From assembly GCA_020632915.1 (NCBI GenBank), contig JACKEP010000048.1, positions 1 to 6,894 of the forward strand: a stretch of DNA of 6,894 nucleotides. Direction: 5' to 3'. Shown in pieces: positions 1 through 6,527 of this stretch (position 1 is its first letter; the number at the start of each line of letters is the position of its first letter). Position numbers and translations under genes: made by a program. The DNA comes from Alphaproteobacteria bacterium. Lineage in GTDB: Bacteria; Myxococcota_A; UBA796; GCA-2862545. Under the pieces are notes generated by a model, which was not told the DNA's origin, made no database searches, and saw only the letters and a program-made list of their open reading frames with translations.

Positions 1-42
<42 letters not shown>

Positions 43-50
43 CCCAACCC

Positions 51-908
51 TCACCCGCCCGCGAACCGCGGGGTGTCGGCCCGCAGCCGCGGCAGGAGGA
101 AGTCCACGAACGCCCGCACCCGCGCCGACCGGCGCAGGTCCGCGTGCACCAGCAGCCACAGCGTGGTGGCGGCCTCGGGGATCGGCGCGCCCACCCGCCG
201 CAGGCGCGTGTCGGGGTCGCCCACATGGCAGGGCAGCAGGCCCGTGGCCCGCGTGCACCGCAGCACGCGCTGCATGCCCGCCACCGAGCTCACGCGAAGC
301 AGCACCGGCACGTCGGGGTGATGACGCAGGCGCCAGCGCACAGCGCCCGCGCGCTCCAGGCCCTCGTAGACCGCCCAGGGCAGGTCGTCCTCGGGATCGT
401 GGGCCGGCGCGTAGCGGCACCAGGCCACCGGCGCGACGCGGTGGCCGATGGCGGCGTCGGGCGGGGTGTCGCTGGGGCGCAGGGCCACGTCGGCCTCGCG
501 GCCCAGGTCGAAGGGGCGTGGGTCGACCAGCAGCACCGGCTCGATGCCGGGGTGGGCGTCGTGGAACGCGGCGAGGTGGGGGGCGACGACGTCCAGCAGG
601 TCGTCGGCGAGCGTGACGCGGACGGGACCGCGCGCCTGCTGGTCGTGACCGGTGGCCGCGCGACGGGCGGCGAGCACCGCCTCCTCCACCTCCACCGCCC
701 GCGGCAACAGCGCCTCGCCCACGCCGGTGAGCGCGTAGCCGCGCGGGTCACGGTCGAAGAGCGTGGTGCCGAGCGACGCCTCCAGGGCGGCCATGCGACG
801 GTGCACAGTGGATGCGTTCACGCCGAGGTCGGCGGCGGCCGCCGCCAGGGTGCCCGTGCGCGCGACGGCCAGGAAGGCGTGCAGGTCGTCCCACTTCAGC
901 GCGTCCAC
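51..908 (-). CDS. LysR-family transcriptional regulator
   Basis: A 285-residue DNA-binding regulator, close to the usual LysR length of about 300. Residues 5-65 form the N-terminal winged helix-turn-helix: WDDLHAFLAV, then the recognition region around LGVNASTVHRRMAALEASLG and the wing LFDRDPRGYALTGVGEALL. A linker helix follows, and residues about 93-280 are the periplasmic-binding-protein-like effector domain. The start is GTG at 908-906; GGAGGTGA (plus-strand 912-919) lies 3 bases upstream of it on the minus strand, which decides the start. It is divergent from the pirin gene with a 103-bp shared gap. LysR proteins usually control the divergent neighbour and themselves, so the pirin/FMN reductase pair is the likely target. 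The inducer cannot be read from the sequence. Family confidence is high; target and ligand are inference. Confidence 0.93.
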   Translation of the reverse strand: MDALKWDDLHAFLAVARTGTLAAAAADLGVNASTVHRRMAALEASLGTTLFDRDPRGYALTGVGEALLPRAVEVEEAVLAARRAATGHDQQARGPVRVTLADDLLDVVAPHLAAFHDAHPGIEPVLLVDPRPFDLGREADVALRPSDTPPDAAIGHRVAPVAWCRYAPAHDPEDDLPWAVYEGLERAGAVRWRLRHHPDVPVLLRVSSVAGMQRVLRCTRATGLLPCHVGDPDTRLRRVGAPIPEAATTLWLLVHADLRRSARVRAFVDFLLPRLRADTPRFAGG

Positions 909-1011
909 CGGTCACCTCCGTGGTCTTGCACCTGCGCAAGATGATCCTGCGTATCGCGGTCTTTTCCATGCGTCTTCGCAAGCCTACAGTACGGACATCC
1001 AGGAGGTCCCC
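909..1011. promoter_or_regulatory. Divergent LysR/pirin control region
   Basis: This 103-bp gap must hold the promoters of both divergent genes. It contains an inverted repeat CTTGC-N6-GCAAG at 925-940, which includes a T-N11-A spacing typical of LysR boxes. CCTGCG recurs at 931 and 946, and a second short dyad TGCG-TCTT-CGCA lies at 969-980. A possible plus-strand -10 box, TACAGT (985-990), sits just before the pirin ribosome site AGGAGG (1001-1006), but no good -35 accompanies it. The dyads are directly visible; operator and promoter roles are inference. Confidence 0.5.
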
Positions 1012-1719
1012 ATGACCACGACATCCCCCGTCCGCATGGCCATCCGTCGCGCCGCCGAGCGCGGTCACGCCGATCACGGCTGGCTCGACAGCCACCACAC
1101 CTTCAGCTTCGCGAGCTACCACGACCCCCGGTTCATGGGCTTCTCGCACCTGCGGGTGATCAACGAGGACCGCGTCGCCGCCGGCGGAGGCTTCCCCACC
1201 CACCCCCACCGCAACATGGAGATCGTGTCCTACGTGATCGACGGCGCGCTCGCCCACCGCGACACCCTCGGCACCGGCTCGGTCATCCGCCCCGGCGAGG
1301 TGCAGCTGATGTCGGCGGGCTCGGGCATCCAGCACAGCGAGATGAACGCCAGCCGCACCGACGGCGTCCACTTCCTGCAGATCTGGGTGCTCCCCGCCCA
1401 GGCCGCCACCACGCCGCGGTACGATCAGCGCGACTTCGGCCGCACGCCCGGCGTGCAGCTCGTGGTCAGCCCCGACGGCCGCGACGGCTCGCTCACCATC
1501 GGGCAGGACACCGACATCCACCGCGCCCTGCTCCCCGGCGGCGAGACCGCCACCGTCGACCTGCGCCACACCCGCGCGTGGGTCCAGGTGGTCCGCGGCA
1601 CGCTCGACGTCGACGGCGCCCGCCTGTTCCCCGGGGACGGCCTCGCGGTCGACGGCGCCACCGCCCTGCACCTGTCCGCCCACGACGACGTCGAGGCCCT
1701 CGTCTTCGACCTCGTCTGA
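1012..1719 (+). CDS. Pirin-family protein (bicupin, YhhW-like)
   Basis: A 235-residue pirin-family protein. The N-terminal cupin holds the conserved metal site: H64-P-H66 in the GGFPTHPHRNMEIVSYV block, and H108 and E110 in GSGIQHSE, matching the HxH and HxE ligands of human pirin and E. coli YhhW. The C-terminal cupin, about residues 140-235, is more divergent, as usual. Some family members oxidise quercetin in vitro (quercetin 2,3-dioxygenase activity), and others bind regulatory partners; the substrate here cannot be assigned. The protein has no signal peptide and should be cytosolic. The ATG at 1012 is chosen because AGGAGG (1001-1006) precedes it by 5 bases; the frame stays open further upstream, but that part runs into the LysR gene. 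An FMN reductase follows after 26 bases, suggesting co-transcription as a redox-stress pair under the divergent LysR regulator. Confidence 0.92.
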   Translation: MTTTSPVRMAIRRAAERGHADHGWLDSHHTFSFASYHDPRFMGFSHLRVINEDRVAAGGGFPTHPHRNMEIVSYVIDGALAHRDTLGTGSVIRPGEVQLMSAGSGIQHSEMNASRTDGVHFLQIWVLPAQAATTPRYDQRDFGRTPGVQLVVSPDGRDGSLTIGQDTDIHRALLPGGETATVDLRHTRAWVQVVRGTLDVDGARLFPGDGLAVDGATALHLSAHDDVEALVFDLV

Positions 1720-1745
1720 CCCCACCGCCCGCCTCGGAGCGCCCC

Positions 1746-2288
1746 ATGGCCACCTCGATCCTCGCCCTGTCCGGCAGCCTGCGCGCCGCCTCCTACAACA
1801 CCGCCCTGCTGCGCACGGCGGCCGAGCTCGTCCCCGACGGGGCCACCGTCACCCTCTACGACTACCGGGACGTGCCGCTGTACGACGCCGACCTCGACAA
1901 GCCCGGCAGCGTCGAGGCCTTCGAGGCGGCGCTGCGCGGCGCCGACGGCCTGCTGATCGCCACGCCCGAGTACAACTACTCGGTGCCCGGCGTGCTCAAG
2001 AACGCCTTGGACTGGGCCTCGCGCCCCGCCTACAAGGGCGCCATCTTCGGGCTGCCCACCGGCATCGTGTCGGCCTCGGGCAGCTTCGTGGGCGGCGCCC
2101 GCGCCCAGCAGCACCTCAAGCCGATCCTGCTCGCGATGGGCGTGCCGGTGTTCCCGTGGCCCGAGCTGCTGGTGGGCGGCGCAGGGGGCAAGATCGCCGA
2201 CGGCCACGTCACCGACGAGCCCACCCGCGGCTTCCTGCGCAGCTACCTCGAGGGCTTCGTGCCGTGGGTGGTCAAGCAGGGTCGCTGA
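1746..2288 (+). CDS. NADPH-dependent FMN reductase family protein
   Basis: A 180-residue flavodoxin-like oxidoreductase of the NADPH-dependent FMN reductase family, which includes SsuE-, ChrR- and azoreductase-like quinone reductases. It is of normal length. Diagnostic motifs are the phosphate-binding loop after strand 1, LSGSLRAASYN (residues 8-18), and the flavin-binding block TPEYNYSVPGVLKNALDW (73-90), followed by SRPAYKG and the GIVSASGS strand/loop (107-113). The expected reaction is transfer of a hydride from NAD(P)H to FMN, and from there to quinones, chromate or azo dyes; which one is not readable. ATG at 1746 follows CGGAG (1735-1739) by 6 bases. It lies 26 bases after the pirin gene and probably shares its transcript. 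Its stop lies 10 bp from that of the convergent permease gene. Confidence 0.92.
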   Translation: MATSILALSGSLRAASYNTALLRTAAELVPDGATVTLYDYRDVPLYDADLDKPGSVEAFEAALRGADGLLIATPEYNYSVPGVLKNALDWASRPAYKGAIFGLPTGIVSASGSFVGGARAQQHLKPILLAMGVPVFPWPELLVGGAGGKIADGHVTDEPTRGFLRSYLEGFVPWVVKQGR

Positions 2289-2303
2289 CCCACCCGCGTC
2301 AGC
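2284..2303. terminator. Hairpin spanning two convergent stop codons
   Basis: GCTGAC (2284-2289) and GTCAGC (2298-2303) form a 6-bp stem with an 8-base loop, and both TGA stop codons of the convergent genes lie within the arms. An alternative overlapping stem, GGGTC-GCT-GACCC, occupies 2279-2291. Neither has a U-tract, so this is at best a weak bidirectional terminator. Part of the symmetry is forced by having TGA stops on both strands. Confidence 0.3.
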
Positions 2304-3567
2304 CGGTGCGCACCCACCGCCACAGCTCCCGTGGCGTGGGGCGCGTGCCCTGGGCGAGCACGCCGATGCGGTAGACGCGGCCGGCCAGCAGCGCCATGCC
2401 GAAGGTCGACGCCACCAGCAGCGCCAGCGCCGTGCCGATCTGCCACACCGGCGCCCCGAGCACGTAGCGGCTGAACAACAGGAACGGCGTGAACGGCGGC
2501 ACGAACGACAGCGCCGTCGCCACCACCGAGTCCGGGTCGCGGAACACCGCCAGCAGCGGCAGCGCCATGATCGACGTCGACATGCTCAGCGCCGACTGGG
2601 CGAGCTCGGCGTCCTTCTCCGAGCTGCAGAGCGCCCCCACCGCCGCGAACAGCGTGGCGTAGAAGAAGAAGCCGAACAGGAAGCAGGCGCCGAGCACGGC
2701 GAAGGCGTCCACGCCGGGCAGCGCGTCGAGCACGCCCTCGGCCACGGCGCGCTGCTCGGGCGGCAGCGTGGCCGCGTGACCGCGGAGCAACACCATCACG
2801 GCCAGCTCGGGCAGGGTCCAGATCGCCAGCTGCAGCAGCCCCGCCGAGCCCACGCCGAGCACCTTGCCCAGCAGCAGCTGCCACGGCCGCACGCTGCACA
2901 GCAGCAGCTCCACCAGCCCGTTGAGCTTCTCCTCCACCACCGACATCAGCAGCTGCACCGGGTAGAACAGGATCGTCAGGTACAGCACCAGCGCGCCACC
3001 GGCGGCCACCAGCATGTTGCCCTGCTCCACCGCGCTCGCCTGGTCGCCGCGCTCGGGCTCGTCCAGGTCGACGAACGCCACCGAGCCGCCGTCGAGCAGC
3101 GCGTCGATCGCCGGGTCGTCACCGCCCAGGCGCTGACGGATCGCCGCCCAGTAGATCGCGTGCTCCAGGTCACCCGCGCGCTCCAGGCCAGGGAACGCCA
3201 GCGCCCGCAGCGTGAGCGCGCCGGTGGCGAGGCTCCCGTCGTCGAGCAGCACCCAGCCGTCGATGCGGTGGTCGAGCACGGCCTGGTCGAGCGCCTCGGG
3301 GGACGTGTCGCCGTCGGGCGCGTCCACCACCCGGTAGGGCTCGTCGTCGTCGTTGCGGAGCTGACGGACCAGCGCGTCGCGTAGCTGCCCGGTGGCGTCG
3401 ACCACGACGATGTCGAGGGGCTCGGGGCGCGCCGCGTCCTGCACCGCGACCGCGGCGAAGGTCATCCCGAGCCACAGCGCGGGGAGCCCGAAGGTCAGCA
3501 GCAGGAAGCCCCAGCGGAACACCCGCTGGACGAACTCGCGGCGGGCGACGACGAGGACGGGGTGCAC
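2299..3567 (-). CDS. ABC-2 type (NatB-like) transporter permease
   Basis: A 422-residue integral membrane permease of the ABC-2/NatB type. The order is a short cytosolic N-terminus, one membrane helix (about residues 20-43), a large extracytoplasmic domain (45-185), then five or six helices between 186 and 397. The signature VVEEKLNGLVELLL, followed by SVRPWQLLLGK (about 210-235), is the conserved cytosolic coupling region of NatB-like subunits, which normally pair with a NatA-type ATPase to export ions, drugs or lipids. The GTG at 3567-3565 is preferred as start: GGAG (plus-strand 3573-3576) lies 5 bases upstream and a TAGAGT -10-like box lies at 3609-3614. The alternative in-frame ATG at 3669-3667 would add 34 basic, Pro/Ser-rich residues and has no ribosome site. 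No ATPase gene is present in the window, so the partner must lie elsewhere. Substrate unknown. Confidence 0.88.
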   Translation of the reverse strand: MHPVLVVARREFVQRVFRWGFLLLTFGLPALWLGMTFAAVAVQDAARPEPLDIVVVDATGQLRDALVRQLRNDDDEPYRVVDAPDGDTSPEALDQAVLDHRIDGWVLLDDGSLATGALTLRALAFPGLERAGDLEHAIYWAAIRQRLGGDDPAIDALLDGGSVAFVDLDEPERGDQASAVEQGNMLVAAGGALVLYLTILFYPVQLLMSVVEEKLNGLVELLLCSVRPWQLLLGKVLGVGSAGLLQLAIWTLPELAVMVLLRGHAATLPPEQRAVAEGVLDALPGVDAFAVLGACFLFGFFFYATLFAAVGALCSSEKDAELAQSALSMSTSIMALPLLAVFRDPDSVVATALSFVPPFTPFLLFSRYVLGAPVWQIGTALALLVASTFGMALLAGRVYRIGVLAQGTRPTPRELWRWVRTG

Positions 3568-3624
3568 ACGGGCTCCGGACGGAGGGGACGACGGCGAGGG
3601 GCGCCCCGACTCTACCGGAAGTCG

Positions 3625-3636
3625 CGCAGCGCTGCG
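3625..3636. repeat. Perfect 12-bp palindrome
   Basis: CGCAGCGCTGCG equals its own reverse complement. It lies between the proposed GTG start of the permease and the TetR gene, just upstream of the TAGAGT -10-like box on the minus strand. It could be a protein-binding site affecting the permease promoter. In DNA this GC-rich, short palindromes also arise by chance, so a role is uncertain. Confidence 0.4.
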
Positions 3637-3644
3637 TCGCGACC

Positions 3645-3660
3645 CGACCCGAACGGGTCG
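3645..3660. promoter_or_regulatory. Candidate TetR operator palindrome
   Basis: CGACCCG-AA-CGGGTCG is a 16-bp palindrome with 7-bp arms and a two-base centre. A further GCGACCC at 3639-3645 also pairs with GGGTCGC at 3655-3661, giving overlapping dyads. It sits directly against the -35-like hexamer of the proposed TetR promoter and between two divergent genes, which is where TetR-family repressors usually bind. The palindrome is directly seen; binding by the adjacent TetR protein is inference. Confidence 0.55.
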
Positions 3661-3661
3661 C

Positions 3662-3689
3662 TTGCTCATGCGTGAAACGCCGTTCTATT
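3662..3689 (+). promoter_or_regulatory. Candidate promoter of the TetR/sterol operon
   Basis: TTGCTC (3662-3667) and TCTATT (3684-3689), separated by 16 bases, resemble -35 and -10 boxes (3/6 and 4/6 matches to the sigma-70 consensus). This is among the few AT-richer spots in the area. Transcription would begin near 3696, which agrees with the downstream GTG at 3717 as the TetR start and argues against the in-frame GTG at 3672. Confidence 0.4.
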
Positions 3690-3716
3690 CTTCGAGGGTC
3701 CCGAGGGGGAGGCCCG

Positions 3717-4352
3717 GTGCCCATCCATCCGCTCGCGCTGGACTCCCGCCGCGCCGCCTACCGCGAGCGCATCCTGGCCGCGGCCGAGGAGGTCTTCGCG
3801 CGGGACGGCTTCGCGGGCGCCCGCATCGCCGACGTCGTGGCGGCGTCGGGCCTGTCGCTGGGCACGGTCTACGGGCTCTACGACGGCAAGGCCGCGATCT
3901 ACGCCGCCGTGCACGAGCACCGGCTCACGGAGCTGCTCGCCGCGAGCGCGGAGGCCGTCACCCAGGGCGACCCCGGCACCGTGCTGCTGTCGGGCACGGC
4001 CGGCTTCGTGCGCTGGCTCGCCGACCACCCCGGCTACCTGCGGATGCACGTGCGCGAGGGCCTGTCGTGGACGTCGCCCGACCAGTTCGCGTCCGACGTC
4101 CAGGTGGCGTCGTGGTCGCGGGGCATCGAGCTCATCGTCGGCGTGCTGGAGGCCGGCATCGCCACCGGCGTGTTCGTGCCGGGCGAGCCCCAGCGGATGG
4201 CGCGCCTGGTGGCCGCCACCCAGCAGGTCTTCGTCATGGACTGGGTCGACCGCGGCTGCGTCGACCCCATCGACACCGTCGTCGACGACCTGTCGGCGTG
4301 CCTGCGCCGCACCTTCTTCGTGGCCGCCCCACCCGCACCCCGGAGCGCCTGA
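3717..4352 (+). CDS. TetR-family transcriptional regulator
   Basis: A 211-residue TetR-type repressor. Residues 15-63 are the N-terminal helix-turn-helix: RERILAAAEEVFARDGF, then IADVVAASGLSLGTVYGLYDGKAAIY, matching the usual GTVYxYFxxK recognition helix with Tyr-Asp-Gly in place of the common Tyr-Phe. The rest is an all-helical ligand domain with no recognisable ligand signature. GTG at 3717 is chosen because GGGGGAGG (3705-3712) precedes it by 4 bases; an in-frame GTG at 3672 would add 15 residues but lies upstream of the likely transcription start. Its TGA overlaps the ATG of the CYP51 gene (TGATG), so it is the first gene of the sterol operon and probably autoregulates it through the palindrome at 3645-3660. 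A sterol or an azole-like compound as ligand is speculation. Confidence 0.9.
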   Translation: MPIHPLALDSRRAAYRERILAAAEEVFARDGFAGARIADVVAASGLSLGTVYGLYDGKAAIYAAVHEHRLTELLAASAEAVTQGDPGTVLLSGTAGFVRWLADHPGYLRMHVREGLSWTSPDQFASDVQVASWSRGIELIVGVLEAGIATGVFVPGEPQRMARLVAATQQVFVMDWVDRGCVDPIDTVVDDLSACLRRTFFVAAPPAPRSA

Positions 4353-5710
4353 TGGACGCCGCCCCCGCCGCCGAGCCCGCGCTGCGCAGCGCACCCCGCC
4401 TGCGCGGGGGGTTGCCCATCGTCGGCCACACCCTGTCGTTCCTGCGCGACCTGACCGGGCTCCTCGCCCGCGCCCACGACGCGTGCGGGGAGGTCGCCGC
4501 GATCAAGGTGCTCGGCAAGGACATCGTGCTGGTGACCGGGCCTGCGGGTCACGAGGCGATCTTCCGCGCGCCCGACGAGGTGCTGTCGCCCAAGGCCGCC
4601 TACAAGATGATGGTGCCGGTGTTCGGCAAGGGCGTCGCCTACGACTGCGAGGACGCCCGGATGAACGAGCAGCTGCGGATGCTGCGGCCCGCGCTGCAGG
4701 CCCGTCGCATGCGCACCTACGGCGAGATCATCGCCGCCGAGGTCGACGACGCGCTGGCCTCGTGGGACGCCACCGGCACCCTCGACCTGTACACGTGGAT
4801 GGCGCAGCTCACGAACTACACGTCGAGCCACTGCCTGCTGGGGCCCGAGTTCCGCAAGGAGATGAGCGCCGAGTTCGCGCAGGTCTACCACGACCTCGAG
4901 CGCAGCATCGTCCCCATCGCCTACCTCGACCCCGACCTGCCGCTGCCGGTCTTCCGTCGCCGCGACAAGGCCCGCGCCCGCCTCGGCGCGATGGTGGCGG
5001 CGATCGTGGCCCGCCGCAAGGCCGCCGGCACCGTGGGCGAGGACTTCCTCCAGACGCTGATGGACGAGACCTACGAGGACGGCAGCCACCTGTCCGACCA
5101 CGAGATCACGGGCATGCTCGTGGCCGCGATGTTCGCCGGCCACCACACGAGCTCGGCCACCGCGGTGTGGACGCTCCTGGAGCTGCTGCAGCACCCGCGC
5201 TGGATGACCGGCGTGGAGGAGGAGCTGGCCAGGGTGTTCGCGGACGGTCGCCCGATCGACCACGAGTCCTTGCGCGAGCTGACGATGACCGAGCACGCGA
5301 TCAAGGAGGCCCTGCGGCTGCACCCGCCGCTGTTCATCCTGCTCCGCGTGGCGATGGAGGACACCGCCGTCCTCGGCTACCGCATCCCCAAGGGCACGTG
5401 GGTGGCGGTCTCGCCGATCGTCGCCCACCAGCTGCCCGAGGTCTTCGAGGCCCCCGCGAGCTTCTGTCCCCACCGCTTCGCGCCGCCCCGCGAGGAGGAC
5501 CGCCAGCCGTTCGCCTACATCGCGTTCGGCGGCGGCCGGCACAAGTGCCTGGGCAACGCCTTCGCGCTGCTGCAGATCAAGACGATCCTGGCGATGCTGC
5601 TGCAGCGCTACCGCTTCGAGCTCACCGACGACCCGATCGTCCCCGACTTCCGCGGCCTCGTGATCGGCCCGCGCGGCCCGATCCGCGTGCGCTACCACCG
5701 CCGCGCATGA
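4352..5710 (+). CDS. cyp51: Cytochrome P450, CYP51-like sterol 14-alpha-demethylase
   Basis: A 452-residue soluble cytochrome P450, almost the same length as Mycobacterium tuberculosis CYP51 (451). CYP51-specific features are the substrate-recognition B' region YKMMVPVFGKGVAYD (residues 84-98), the I-helix GHHTSS (263-268; the bacterial CYP51 form is also GHHTSS), the ExxR pair E319/R322 in EALRLHPP, and the haem loop FGGGRHKCLG with the thiolate ligand C399. CYP51 removes the 14-alpha-methyl group of sterols in three oxygenations, leaving a C14-C15 double bond and formate. It needs an electron-supplying ferredoxin; one is encoded two genes downstream. There is no N-terminal membrane anchor, as in other bacterial forms. 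Start: ATG at 4352 overlaps the TetR stop, with GGAG at 4342-4345. The position equivalent to M. tuberculosis F78, which separates plant-type from animal/fungal-type substrate choice, is M86 here. P450 certain; CYP51 very likely. Confidence 0.92.
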   Translation: MDAAPAAEPALRSAPRLRGGLPIVGHTLSFLRDLTGLLARAHDACGEVAAIKVLGKDIVLVTGPAGHEAIFRAPDEVLSPKAAYKMMVPVFGKGVAYDCEDARMNEQLRMLRPALQARRMRTYGEIIAAEVDDALASWDATGTLDLYTWMAQLTNYTSSHCLLGPEFRKEMSAEFAQVYHDLERSIVPIAYLDPDLPLPVFRRRDKARARLGAMVAAIVARRKAAGTVGEDFLQTLMDETYEDGSHLSDHEITGMLVAAMFAGHHTSSATAVWTLLELLQHPRWMTGVEEELARVFADGRPIDHESLRELTMTEHAIKEALRLHPPLFILLRVAMEDTAVLGYRIPKGTWVAVSPIVAHQLPEVFEAPASFCPHRFAPPREEDRQPFAYIAFGGGRHKCLGNAFALLQIKTILAMLLQRYRFELTDDPIVPDFRGLVIGPRGPIRVRYHRRA

Positions 5711-6525
5711 CCGCCGACGGCCCGCCCGACGCCAAGCGCGCCGCCGAGCGGTTCTGGTGGGCGTACACGCCCGTGTGGACCGCGATCACCGGCGTCGTGA
5801 TGGTGAGCGGCCTCGCCGAGCGGTGGACCGACGCTCCGCTGCTCGCGTTCGGCCTGCTGGTCGGCGTGCCCGCGGCGGTCGGCCCCGTGCTGCTGCGTCC
5901 GGACCGCGACACGCCCTGGTGGCGTTCGACCGCGTTCAAGCTCGCCCTGTCGGTGACGGGCCTCGCCTTCGGCCTGAACTACACGCAGACGCCCTACTTC
6001 TGGGACGTCCTGCACATGCACTACGGCTTTCGCGCCACGTGGACGATCGACGGCAACCCCGTCTTCCTCTACCTCGTGACGGTCGCCTACTTCGGCACCT
6101 ACTGCGCCCTGTGCCTGGCGGCGTGGCGGTGGCTGCGGGCGCGCGGGCCGGTGGCGGCGGCGGCGTCGTGGGTGGTGGCGCCGATGGCGATGGCGCTGCT
6201 GGAGACGGTGCTCAACGCCAACCCGTTCACCACGCGCCTGTTCTGCTACGACGACCTGCCGCTGATGCTGACGTTCGGCACCGTGTCCTACGGCATGGCC
6301 TTCGTGCTGGCGCTGCCGATGTGGGCGGCGATCGACGAACGCGCCGAGGCCCGGGTCCCGTGGACGCGGGTGGTGCTGATGCTGGGCGCGGTGCTCTACG
6401 CCGACCTGCTCGGCCTCGACGTCCTCCGGTACCATGTGGCGCCACGGCTCACCGTGGTCCACACCGGCGTCCGCGGTGCGGGAGACAACGCAACCAGCTG
6501 CCTCGCGCAGCCTGTGGGGAGGTAG
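5707..6525 (+). CDS. CPI1: Cycloeucalenol cycloisomerase (CPI1) homologue
   Basis: A 272-residue polytopic membrane protein with about seven hydrophobic segments (near residues 20-37, 43-63, 75-90, 117-143, 150-170, 184-207, 218-238). Comparison with Arabidopsis CPI1 (about 280 residues) from memory shows the same blocks in order: FxxxYTPxW (16-24), NYxxTxYFxxVL (90-102), YxFxxxW (105-112), an ALLET segment (162-166; E165), FVLALPMWAAIDE (198-210) and the last helix with DLLGLDVLR (233-241). Plant CPI1 opens the 9beta,19-cyclopropane ring of cycloeucalenol to give obtusifoliol, the CYP51 substrate. That fits its place between CYP51 and the ferredoxin. ATG at 5707 overlaps the CYP51 stop (ATGA) and has no strong ribosome site, implying translational coupling. 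The last 25 or so residues match nothing I know. It could be a divergent paralogue with another activity, but context supports cyclopropyl-sterol isomerase. Confidence 0.8.
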   Translation: MTADGPPDAKRAAERFWWAYTPVWTAITGVVMVSGLAERWTDAPLLAFGLLVGVPAAVGPVLLRPDRDTPWWRSTAFKLALSVTGLAFGLNYTQTPYFWDVLHMHYGFRATWTIDGNPVFLYLVTVAYFGTYCALCLAAWRWLRARGPVAAAASWVVAPMAMALLETVLNANPFTTRLFCYDDLPLMLTFGTVSYGMAFVLALPMWAAIDERAEARVPWTRVVLMLGAVLYADLLGLDVLRYHVAPRLTVVHTGVRGAGDNATSCLAQPVGR

Positions 6526-6527
6526 CC

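Noticed and set aside
144..944. Plus-strand open frame of 266 codons across the LysR gene
   Set aside because: It is composed of low-complexity Gly/Arg/His/Gln sequence and is the shadow of the LysR gene, which has a full helix-turn-helix domain and a ribosome site.
748..1725. Minus-strand open frame of 325 codons opposite the pirin gene
   Set aside because: It is a Val/Gly/Ala-rich antisense product without recognisable motifs, while the pirin frame has the metal ligands and a ribosome site.
2776..3384. Plus-strand Gln/His-rich open frame inside the permease region
   Set aside because: It is the antisense of Leu/Val/Ala codons of the permease, has no ribosome site and resembles no protein family.
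3392..4351. Upstream extension of the CYP51 frame, suggesting a fusion
   Set aside because: The extension overlaps the permease and TetR genes in other frames and has an Arg/Pro-rich composition without domains. The ATG at 4352 with GGAG upstream gives the normal CYP51 length.
4034..5698. Long minus-strand open frame of 554 codons opposite CYP51
   Set aside because: Its translation is a low-complexity Val/Gly/Arg/His-rich product typical of the antisense of GC-rich codons, and the plus strand encodes a clear P450 with all catalytic motifs.
4483..5706. Possible long N-terminal extension of the CPI1 homologue
   Set aside because: This stretch is an Arg/Gly/Pro-rich out-of-frame reading of CYP51. 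The ATG at 5707 gives the usual CPI family length and a typical ATGA coupling.
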